A DNA stretch of 64,000 bases, taken from assembly GCA_029339505.1 (NCBI GenBank), contig JAQISU010000169.1, positions 7,904,677 through 7,968,676 of the forward strand, in the 5' to 3' direction. Each line of letters opens with the position of its first letter. Position 1 is the first letter of the stretch. A program made the translations under genes and the position numbers. Below, piece by piece: positions 12,801 through 24,800 of the stretch. The notes beneath the pieces were generated by a model. The model had not been told where the DNA came from and made no database searches. It worked only from the letters and a program-made list of their open reading frames with translations. The DNA comes from Unio delphinus. Taxonomy: Eukaryota > Mollusca > Bivalvia > Unionida > Unionidae.

Positions 12801-15800
12801 AAGACATGTTGTGTGCAAATTCGATAAGTCTTTTGGGGTTAAACGGTAAATTGATAAAGGTTGTAATGAAATTTAAAACAGTGCTAAGACTGCTAAAACT
12901 GATAGTTCAGATGGACAGTAGGCAAGTTTAAGAAAGTGTGTGATGCATGGCTTAGTGTTTGCCATTCCTTGAATTGACAACATTACGTCTGACTGTAATG
13001 GAGAAACAAGCTGTCTGTGTAAAGGATTTGGAAAATTAAACTCAATGATAACCACTGGTTCATCTCACCTGGACATTTAACCACTTCAGGTATGCCCAGT
13101 ATGCTTATGTGGACTGCAACCTTTGCGGGTGGGACTCTTATTTTGACCAAAATAGGATTCCTGGACTCCTAGTTTAAAATTCTAGTGAGACCTTGGTTAT
13201 ATCTACTCAGAATTAGCACATTTAAATTTACTGAGTATTGCACATAAGTTTATGTTTTGCACTACAGAATTTTGATCCGATGATTCATATTTTTTCCTGA
13301 TCTTTTTATGGGTTCCATTCTTTTAATAGGATAAGATTTATATTGATGACTTTTTCATTTAGATTTGGATACAAATGTATTGCATGTATATAGGAATACA
13401 GTTTTACAATAAGATTGGTTCATTCGAAATTGAGGCTCTCATGCCTGTCTTTATCTGCTATATTGGATTTTGCAAACAGTTTCCGCTGTCACATTATCTT
13501 GTCTTTGTAATATTCAAATTCTAATCATGTTGAATAGGAAAGCAGAATATTCAAAACTTGAAGCACAATTGTGCCGTTTTGTATAGATTTGTGACACCAT
13601 CTAGTAAAGGAGAAAACTTTGAAAAAAAATGAACCTTCCTCTTTTAGTTACCAAAGCTGCCAACTCTCACAAAAAGTTTGGCATGAATTTCATGACTTTT
13701 TCAGCGATTCATATTGTTATGTTCCATGCAAAAATTCACGAATTTCTCAATTCTCATATATTTTAAATATTTAATAAAATAACCAATTTCCTGTTAACTT
13801 ACTAGTGTTGCTGGCGATATATTTGCATGCGTTTTCAAGACGGTTAATTCGCAAAGGATAACTCTAATCTTGAACAAAAACAGTTCAGTAAGAAAATCAC
13901 AGAATTTGAGATCATTGATCAAGTTTGTGCATTGGAATCGATAATGATTGAAGAAAAAACAAAGTGTGGAAAAGGATCATATAAACAGCCTGTGTCTGAG
14001 TGGGCACCCGAATGGAACATGGTGCCTGTCCAGAAGGTACCAATGTGCAACACATGCATCTTTGACATTAAATAATTATGTACTGCACTGCCCTACTTTA
14101 CTGATGGTGTATATGTTGTAAATAGTTGCATATGCATTACATTTTTAAAAATCAGTATTTGTTCCTTTGTTCCTGAAAATCAGCATTTTTGTCGCAAGCA
14201 GTCAGTGTTGAAGATTGAATGATTATTTTTCATGGAAGATCCTGAGAGCAAGCTTCCATAAGTCTTGCAAGACCATGGATCTACATTGATGGATGTTAAC
14301 AACTGTTTGGTTGTTGCTATTGTGTCTGCAAAGTCAGATGTGCGAGTGGCAGTTTCTGTCACACTTGTTGCACTTGTGATTTGAATTTTTTTTCCCCTTG
14401 GTGCTTGGCCTTTCTGTTGATTTTTTTTTCTCCCTGCTTTCTGCCTAAGATCACTCATATTTTGCAAGTCCTTACTGTACCTTGTGTTTCCATGAATACC
14501 TCAAGCAGTCTCTTCTGATGCTGAGTGCCTATAAATCATGCATGCATCTTTATCATAGGTGAGGCCATCCATTTGGTCTATCTCAGTTTTTAGCTCACCA
14601 TATAGGAGGTCCTTTGGAATCAGTTGTCCTCTATTCTGGACATGTGGCCCAGCCAACACGAGCATTTTTTCCTAAGAAGGGTTACATACATATGATCCCT
14701 GCTCTGTCAAGCACTAACTTTTGGTGGCAAATTTTTCAGTTCTTGTAATATTAAGGATATACCTAAGATATGGCATGTGGAATACATTATGCTTTCTTTC
14801 TTGTGTATGTAGAGTCCAGGATTTACTCCCATATACGAATGTTGAGATTTTGGTATGTTCCATCAGCCAGCTATTGGACTATTCTCATTTTGACATTTTG
14901 GAGAATGCTGTTTGCAACCATACTGATGTGCCTATTAAGTTCATTCTCAAGATAAAGATTGTGATTACTGACCCAAAGTACATGAATTTCAGCTGCAGCT
15001 CAAAGTCTTCAATGCTGATTGATGGAGGATCATCCACACCCTGTCGCATCACCTGCTCCTTGTTCAGTTTAAACATTGTTTCCATGTATATCACAGCTTC
15101 TCCATAGTATTTAGTGAAAGTAATGTGCTTTTAGAGGAGATAAATAAAAGTGTAATGTTTTGTTAGAGGGGTTCATTTGAGCTAAGTGTGAACATTTGTA
15201 TCCAATCACTGTATAGTTTGCTTCCTTGATGAAAAAATGCTTAAATCATGAAATACAAATTGTTTGGTGATTATAAGATCATTTGACATTCAAGATTTCT
15301 ACAGCACTTGAAGTTGTGTGAAAGATTCAAGTTACGAGGAGCTTGATGGAAATTAATTCTTTACATGAGACTCTTCAAAATGTGAAAATTGGACAGCGAA
15401 TCTTCTTAATTTTTCTCAATTAAAAAAAATACTACAGCATATTTGAAATCTCATAATCCTTGAAGTTGAATTATTTTTGGATCTTAAATTGAGACAGTAA
15501 ATCATGCCTCGTCATAAATCCATGATGACCTTGATGGAACCCATTTGTATTGCTTTTCATTTCTCTCACTTTTCTGTATAGATAATAAAGACATGTATCA
15601 CCGATTGGAGAAAGATCAGGATGGCCTCATTACCATCCTCTTCCTGATTGGTAATATATTGTGAGTTCTATTGTATGTCATAGCACTCTCTGCAGGCTCG
15701 GAATCCTGTTATCTACAACAGAGTTTGTTTTGCAGCTGGAGATGCAGAAGAGAACAAACCTCAGCAGAAGTCACAGTTGGAGAGATGGGAAGAATCACTG

Positions 15801-18800
15801 CTTCAAGCCACCAGTCTCTCTCAGGTATTTTTACATCTTTCTACACTGGAGAAGTCTGTGGCCTGGTCTAAGTCCACGCTTCATACACGCTGCAGACTGT
15901 GCCGCAGGAAAGGTGATGCTGAAAAGATGCTGCTGTGTGATGGATGTGACAGAGGTCACCATATGTACTGCCTGAAGCCTCCTCTTAAGGTACAGTATAA
16001 GCAACAATTCATAAACTATTTTTCATTTGTTTTTAGTCAACACTAAAACTGAGGATTCATAGATGTCGAAGGCAGCCAGAGTGCCACCTTTGTCCATGTT
16101 GCATCTAGGACGTTTTGTTGCACAATTCCTTCAGAATGTGAAAATATGTTGCAAAAATTCATTTTGCACGAAAATGTCTCTAAAACTGATCATAATTTGC
16201 AAGTTTTTATAAATTACACACCTTTTTCTAGTATGCTGAAGTCAGTGCTGGCATAGTCTGGAAAAATTGATACTCCAGTCAATGGTATAATTGTTGGATG
16301 CTGAATTCTGATTGTCTGTCTTACCTGTTCACCTACGCATGCATTCTGCTCCAGACCTCTCATGCGACAGAATGAAGAATCCAAATTTTGTACCTTCTTG
16401 AGTTTGCTGGGCTTGTTTCAACATGATTGATTTGAATGTTGATCTATATCAGGCATAGACAACCTCCAGAGCATGGGCCAGATAAGTGATTCTTAAAGCT
16501 GCATCCTTGGTCTATATTGATTTACATTCCTGTATTTAAATCCACTGCTCATAGTCCGAAAGAGTTTATGGGATGGCCTGTTGTCTGTTGTACATCCGTC
16601 CACAAGATTGTTATTAGTACTGTATGTAAACTATATGCAGGATTGACCTGAAACTTTAAACACATTGCTCCCAAGGTCTCCATGGTCCTATATAAAAATT
16701 GTGCCACTTAGAAATCCACTTTGGCCAGATATTTTCATGCCTAGTTGTTTGTATATGAAAATGGTGCAGAAATGACCTCCATAATGGATGCCATGGCAAG
16801 CATCTTGAAAATCTATTATGCTACTCCAGACTGAAAAGTGATATAAGCACAGGGTTTCACCAGAAGACTTCTAGTTGGTCCTAAATCAAAATGGTGACAG
16901 ACTTTACTTACGGATGCCATGGCAGCATTCTCGATAATCATATTGTAGCTGTGACAATCAGACTTTACTTATGGATGCCATGGCAGCATTCTCGATAATC
17001 ATATTGTCGCTGTTTCTGAACAGAAAGTCTTGTTGACAGCAGAAGAATTCATATAATAAATGGTTGATCCAAAATGAAAATGGCTCAAATCTGACATCCA
17101 GTATGGCCTTTTAGAGGGCTCAGGAACTTGTTTTCCAGTCTTGGATACTAGATACTTGACTGGTACAAATATGATGCCAAGAAATGTTAGGAACTATGGC
17201 TTTAGTTTACCAGCTGTATCTCTACATGAGCTTGGTTCTGGCTCTTGGTGCCTTACATATGGTTTTCCAGAAGACATAACTTGATATTGTAGCTGTACTG
17301 CTGACAGGGCTAAGTCTAGAAATTTATCAGCAAGAATTGCAGAACAAACTGAAAAGGAAAAGGATAGAAGTGTGACCATCACGCTGAAAGTTTTAGAAAT
17401 TGGTACAGAGGAAAAGGATATAAATACATGGAAAATAGAATCTGATGCAGTTAGAAAAGATCTCATTGAAGGCATTTTTAATAGAGAGATTTCCTCAGGA
17501 AAATGAATCTATTCCAACAAGTTTCCAAGTGCTTGGTTTTAGAGGACTCTCATTTCTGATAAATAAATAAAGAAGGCATTGAGGGACTTAAAACATTATT
17601 ACAGCATCTTTAGACAGACAAGAAATCTGAATAGTAGTCCGCAAAACTCTGATTCAAGTAAGTGCAACTTTGGTAGAGTATGTGCAAATGAACAATCTTA
17701 TGTTTGGAGTCCAAAAGACAATCCCTTTGAACATTGGAAAATTAGATATAACAGCTGTAAATTTGTTAAAGCTGGTTATGCTAGTTATACATATGTCCCT
17801 TCATTCAGTCTACTGTAAAGGGGATTCTTAACATAGACAAAGATTCAGCTCAGAAACAGTCAGCAATTTAGATTGGAATTTTACTCTAACAGAACGGAGC
17901 AGCAAGAAAGAGAATATTTAAGTGTCCATGAATGATGGATTGTGTTTAAATACCCACCTTTTCATACTCTCCCCTTATTTTGGTGACAAGTGGGATGGGG
18001 TGTGAGATCCCCCCTTTGAATACAAACCAGGCAGCATCACTGAAAGTCATATCAACATAGATTATTTTACTAGATGAATAATTTATGATACATGGTTGTT
18101 CCTGAATGATAATGGTGTTGATCTAAGCTCAGATGTGGCTGTCATCTTGAATATCCTTTTTTTACTCTGCCAAAATGGAAAATCATACAGACATGGTTTT
18201 CACCAGAAGACTTCTTATTGCGTCTAGTTTACCCTGAATGAAAATTATGCTGATCTGACATCTGGTATGGGCACTAAGTTGGACTTCTTGAAAATCTTGT
18301 TATTGCTACTTCTCAAAATTGATGGTCATAAAAACATAAAGTTTTCATCCAAAGATTTCAAACTGGTCCTAAAAATATGGCTACCAATATTAACTTATTG
18401 GAAATCATGTCACTAATTTGCCTGAGTTGTTTGCCACACTGTCATGGGGTTTCCACTAAATTGTTTTTCATAAATGAAAATAGTACTGATTTTACATAGA
18501 GTGGTTACAACGCCTGCATTGGATGTGGCAGGTCATGGGTCAAATCCTTGGCAGAGTCATTGCAAAGTCTTACCAAAATGATACTAACAACTGCCTTGCT
18601 AGGTACTGAGCATTACGAGGTCAGTATTAGGACTGGTCAGCCTTTTGTCAGGATAATGTGATTGGGTGAGACATCATGCTACATGTTTGTAATGTTTGCA
18701 GCATGATGCCTCAGTCCTAGAAATCACTATAAACTGCCAGAACTGCAGACATTGCAGTGATATGACTGAATTTTTTTATAAAGCTACTTTTAAAAAATCC

Positions 18801-21800
18801 TACTCTCTCTCTGTCTCTGTCTCTCTCTCTCACACACACACACACATATGCACACACACATCCAGTATGGCTGCCACAGCAGCTAATTTGTGAATCTTGT
18901 AGCTTTAGAATATCAGATATGGTTTCAATGCTCAGCAGTTAAAAGGAAGAAATGGTCTTACCATTTTTTTTTTTCATTTAGTAGAGCCTATTTTGTGTGG
19001 TACCTGGTTTGAAAATGTAAAAATAATGGATACATGAGAAGATAACTAAACTAGATGATGTATTTTCATCAAAGAAAGACAAATGAGTCTTAAAAATAAC
19101 TGGTTTAGTTGTTCTATTATTCCTAAATAATATTTAGAAAATGTAATGGGTATTTTTCAGCAGTCTGCAATAATGTAATTGATATTGCTTAATTAAGCTG
19201 CCATCTTTGTAATTTTGTTGGAACTAAATTCAAAGAGAGCCTCGGCTTATGACTGCTGTATAGAGTGTAGCATATATTCTTAGTAAGGGGTAGAGTCAAA
19301 CTGCAAGTCTTTCATAGTACACTGCATTGTCAGATCTGGGTCTGTGCAGAGACAGTTTGAAAATGTTTTATGTTGTACCCTTGTGTTAATCAAAAGTACA
19401 TTTTTACTTGCAATATCTCATAAATTACAACTTCAAATATTTAGAATGTACCTGAAGGAGACTGGTTTTGCCCAGCATGTCGACCCAAGGATGTGCATCG
19501 GAGTCCAAGAAAAGGCAGACGAACATTCAGTGCAGAAGAATCCAGTGAAGAGGAAGATACCTCGGAGGAAGAGAAGGAAGAAGAAGATAGGTACAGTATT
19601 TTGTCACATGACCACATTCTTGCTCATGGCTCAAAGTCCATGTTGTTTCTTAAGCTTTGGAGAGGAAAAACATAATATGTATATTAGGAATGAAATAAAA
19701 ATTTCACAGAATTAAGAACATATGTTTAGCATACATGAGACATGAAAACAACATTTTGCTGAATTCCTGTATTTTTTTTCCAGTGATGATGAGGAGGAAG
19801 AGGAGGAGGAGGAAGAAGAAGAGATAGAGAATGACAGTGTCTGTGCTGTGTGTCAGAAAGGAGGCACTTTAATTCTTTGTGACAATTGCCCGCTCTCATA
19901 CCATCTGGCCTGTGCAAATCCACCACTAAAAAAGGTCCCCAAAGGAAAGTGGTTATGTCAGATATGTTCTGGCACAGATAAGAAAGCAGGCAAAATTGTT
20001 ATTGCAGGTTAGATTTGAATAATAAATTAAACACCTTTTGTATACATCCATACTAACACCTACACACAGGAAGAAAATTGAATATAATGTAAATCCATGC
20101 ATAGATATTCAGAGATATATTTTTGTTATGTTCCAAATGGAAATATCTGACATTTTGGTATTGTAGGAAGGAAAATATATTTTTGATGTAAGAGGTAACT
20201 TGCAAGCCTGGTTGCTCTCTTTTATTTACCTTAATGCTGCGATGATGCCATGTGATCAGTGGTTTTATTTACCTTAATGTATCTCAAATACAGATATAAA
20301 CACCATTGACTTTTATTTAATTCTTTGTAACCATGATCGCTGAATGAAGTCTATTTCTTGACTTGAGATGCACAAAAAGAATGAGAACATTTTCTTGGTT
20401 ACTGGTTTCTTTAAATGTAGAAAAGTTGAGTTGTATGCTATGGACTGTCAGCCAGTCAAAAGTACATGTCACAAACAATTAAGTGTAGTTTGGTTGCTGC
20501 ATAACATTTTCTTTACATTGTAATTCATGAAAGATTTTAAAGAATTATGACTAAAGCATAAAATATTTGGATTGTAATTTTGGATCATTTTATGTTTTAA
20601 ACCCAGTTGAATTTCATTTTCAATTCTTCATTCTGCACAGACCAATCATATGGAACCAATTTGTTTTGATAAAAAGGGTAGCCTCAAGTCTTGCTTTACT
20701 AAAAGTTGCTGGAATCATCCTGTTTTAAAATAAATTTATTCTTATGAATTCTCTGTTCACAACAAACATTTTCTACTTGAGATATTGTGGTTTTTTTTTT
20801 TACTTTGTATATACACTATTTTGCATGTTTAAAAAATGCAGTTCAAAAAATGCTTGAATTCAAGCTAAGACATTTTGAGATATCTTTTTTTTTTTTTTTG
20901 TTAAATTTGTTTTATAGTAAGGTTGTACAGTGAGTTTACAATACTAAGCATATGCTGTAGTTAAGAATCTAACTGGATTCATTGAGTGTTGCAATCCATA
21001 ATAAATCTAATTCTTTAATCAGTTTCATTATCTCTATATAGTTTTCATGTGTTTCATTTACATTGAATAGTATTGTAGTGTATTCCTTTTGATCAGACAA
21101 TTCTTCTTAAGTTGGTAGAGCACCTGACTTGTAGTCCAAGACTTGTGGTGTTGTTATATCCTTTCAAGCTGGATCAGCTGCCTTGTACTCCTTGGCTTCC
21201 ATTTCCTTGATAAAGCCAATAATGTATTGAAAGTGTTGTTCAGACTTTGCCAGCAACTGACAATAATTCCTTTTTCCTTGCACTTTCTTTGAAATGAAAG
21301 ATAACCTTCATCATGACTGTAAGAATCTTTTTATTTCTGCCACAGGGAATTCAAAGAAGGGAAAGACGACACTTGACCGCTCCTCTGCTAAAAGCACTCC
21401 GAGGAGTAGTCCTCTAACACTCAAAGCCGAAAGAGGGAAAAAACGAGCTGTAAATTCTGATTCTGAAGATGAGAAACCGAAATTGAAGAAATCCTCAAAA
21501 TCAGCTTCAAAACTACCTCGTGAAAATGGTATGTTGTCAACAAATATTAGTTAATTGTACTCGCATAAACAATAGTTTGCTTGTACATGTTGACACAATA
21601 AACAAGAACATTTTGCAGTTTTTATGTGGGTGTTTTACAAGACAGTGTAACATGGTCTACTAGTTTTATCATGTCACAGTTGCTACAAACAGTAAATGTA
21701 AAAATCTGTGTGTAAACAATAAAACCCAATTTCCCAATCTACAAACCTAATTACACATATTGAATAAAGTGTAATTTTTGTCAAAACAAAATATTTATAC

Positions 21801-24800
21801 AAATTGAAGTGATTGATAAGAACTACAGACTTTCAGATATAAATAAATTCACAGTATATACACAAATATTTTGTTACAATTTAATTTGCAGTAGTGTTAG
21901 CTGCTACTACAGTGAGTACCCGAGTCAAAATCTGGAAGTAGTTGATAGAAAGAACATAGAACTCCAACTGACAATTTGGAAGTTGTATTGCTTACAATTT
22001 TCATAGAGATTAGATTTGACGTATGCTCTTTTTGTAATTATTACAAGACCATTTATTTTTACCTGCTTGATTTGATGTTAAATTCATATTCTGTATCTCA
22101 CACCATAATTTAAACTACTTAGGGCTCTTTTTGACTTCCATGCCTAGATAATTTAAGTTGCAATGAATCAAACTTTTAAAAATCCTAGTTGATTTTGAAT
22201 TTAATTGGTCAATAAAGCTGAAAATATTTAGAAAGTGTAAAAGAGGTGGTATTTAAAAATGACAAAATACATATTTTTGTTTTATTTCAGTTTGGGTGGG
22301 GGTAGTTGTTTGATATAGCTAATGGACACATCTCATTCTGATGGTTTTGGTGTAGCCTTATGCTTGTTCTTTTCACTGACCTAGAATAAAATGAATGTGC
22401 AGTTATGTGTATTACATGATGATGCATATGTTATGCTTGCTTTTAAATCCAACTACTGGGACCCGGGTGATTAAATGGTCTAAAGTTCTTCTATACTGAT
22501 TATATCAACTCTAGCTGAGTGGGAATGTGAGAAAGCTACCAGTAGCTTCTAATGAAATAACTGGTTGTCAGTTATCCGTCAAGCTGTTAGCAAAAGTGTT
22601 ATCACAACCCTTCCCTACATCCTGAAGGATTGCTTGGAAATTTAAACATACAGATGCGATGAAAGTGAGGCTTTGGGAGTTTTGCCCACTGTCTTGAGTG
22701 GACAATTGACCATGTCCCTGCAATCACTGTGGTCAGCAACCAGTCTGCCTTAAGACATTTTGATAATTGTGTGCAACAAGGTTGAATCTTGTTTAAATAA
22801 CCAGAAATTTACCCAACTTTTAAAAGAATTTATATATATTTGTTTCATACATATTTTGCAGAATTTTAATATCTTTATATTTTATCTCTGTCTTGTGCTA
22901 CTTAAAGTTGTGTACAGTTCATTATATCAACATTTTAGAACTAAACTTTTATTCAGTTCCATATGGCCATTATCAAGCTGTAATATATCACTATATGCTA
23001 ATACTTACTGAGGTATGATTTGAGATACTAGTCATAGTAGTAAATGTTTGTGTATCTACTGTAAATGATTGTCTTATAGTTTAAGTTCCTACTGTACTTT
23101 TATCAGGGTTCCCATAATACGGGGAAATAGGGAAAAAGTAGGGAGAAATTATAATTTTTTCCTGATTAAAAAGTTTTTGAATTTAGCAAATATTTTTGAA
23201 AGTCGGTGAAAAGCCTGATTTGCATTGCTAGTTGCATGAGTACACAAGACTATCAACCTATATTTTCAAATCTTGTAGAGAAAAATTACAAATTTTCAAT
23301 ATGCAATTGCAATGACCCCACACCCCAATCTAAATGTCCAAATATGAAAAATGTGGTGGGAATATTTGGAGGAAATCCGGATTAGAAAATGGACTGCTGT
23401 TTGTTTTAAACCAAATTTGTAGTCCAAATTGTTGTCTCATGTATTTTATATTTAAAATGATACAAGACCCTTATCAATACAGGTTTAGGGACTGGTTTAA
23501 TGAATTACAAGAAGACAAGTTGATTTTTTCAGAAAATTCAGTCTTTGTTTATACAACAGTATATAATATTGAAGGTCTTTTGTCAAAATTTAAATCAACC
23601 CTTTCGGAAAAAATAATGATAATGGATTTTAAACCAGATCGTCTTACAAGACAAGATTCTAATTATTTGCAATTCTTTTTTTTTAATAATGTAATAGGAA
23701 ATGTTTACTTGCTATAAAATGCATATATATTGCTATAAATATTTTTATATAATTAAAGGTTTGAAAGGAAACAAATTATTTATGTTCTTTATGTTGTTCT
23801 CACTCAGCAATATAATGTAGGTCAGCAAAATACTGTTAGAATATTTATTCTGTACATTGAATTGACTTTTATTGCCAGTTACTAGAAATAATATCAAGCT
23901 TGTTTCGTGTGATACATTTTGTGGTTTTGTACATGATCATCTTTTCCTTCTTGGATGTTTTGGAGAGTCTTGAAATGGAAACATCTTTAGATTTAGAAAA
24001 TGCATGTTTTATAATCTAAACTGTTCTTTAATTCCATTCAGTAATGGTCATATGTGAACCTGGAAAAAATTGATTTCTTCCTAGAAAAGCCCTGGAAATG
24101 ACCTAGAGATTTACCTTTGTGGATCATCATGGGAACCATGTTATATACTTAAGCGAAGAGCTCTTTACTGATTGAATTTCATTACAGGTGACGATGGTCA
24201 CCCAAAACATTTGACCAGCAGTTCTAGGGGCAACACCAAAGTCCAGCAGCTTAAAATGTTTGAAGAGGTGGTGATGGAACTTATAAACCATGAAGATTCT
24301 TGGCCATTTCTCAAACCTGTGGACAAAAAACTTGTAAGTGTCTTACAGAAGATAAGATGATTTTTGATGCATGCTTTTTTGTAAACAATTGAAACTCAGG
24401 CTTGTCTTTTGTTGCATGAAGGCAGAATCCATAAGTATACAAAAGAGGAATATTTCTTTGTTGATAACAGACGAATATAATTTAGGGTCAGGACATTAGG
24501 AAAAATACTTTACAAAATCCATACTAAATATTCCATCTGATAAGAAATTCTTCATATCAACTAATGCAGTTAGATAATCTGGATCTAATCTATGTTGTTT
24601 GTTCTACTGATTAATCCTTACAAACTGAATTGATCCGGGTCTGGCAGTGAATTATGCAATGGCAGATATGGGTCTATTTGTAGTTGGAAGGACTTTTATG
24701 CTAGTAAATATGATTCTAAACATGCTACACCTCTTTTTTTGGGGTTTGTTTTAAAATGGGAAAAAGAAAGCCACATTTGAAGAGAATGATGCTAGTAAAT

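Larger units (their letters stand above)
12111..15735. other. BAZ1A intron with a LINE fragment
   Basis: Holds an RTE-like LINE tail on the - strand (14180-15110) and the optional exon at 15582-15650. About 12111-13800 shows nothing recognisable. A 75-codon open stretch at 13848-14074 is unidentified. Confidence 0.6.
15990..19444. other. BAZ1A intron splitting PHD finger 1
   Basis: Contains family C repeats (16670-17125 and 18075-18490), a 62-bp tandem duplication (16898-17010), SINE A copy 1 (18497-18800) and a CT/CA microsatellite. About 17170-17520 has a broken + strand open stretch of unknown origin. The rest shows nothing. Confidence 0.6.

Noticed and set aside
13848..14074. 75-codon open stretch on + strand with several Cys and Trp
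   Set aside because: No ATG, preceded by a stop, no splice-compatible join to BAZ1A and no family recognised; origin unknown.
14721..15107. 128-codon + strand ORF
   Set aside because: Antisense shadow of the LINE fragment on the - strand.
17194..17520. Open stretch with charged residues on + strand and a - strand ORF over it
   Set aside because: The + frame is broken by a stop and the - ORF has no motif; probably repeat debris.
23334..23717. 127-codon + strand ORF
   Set aside because: Lies wholly inside the GGTTCCCAT-ended element, and the sister copy is interrupted; no domain recognised.
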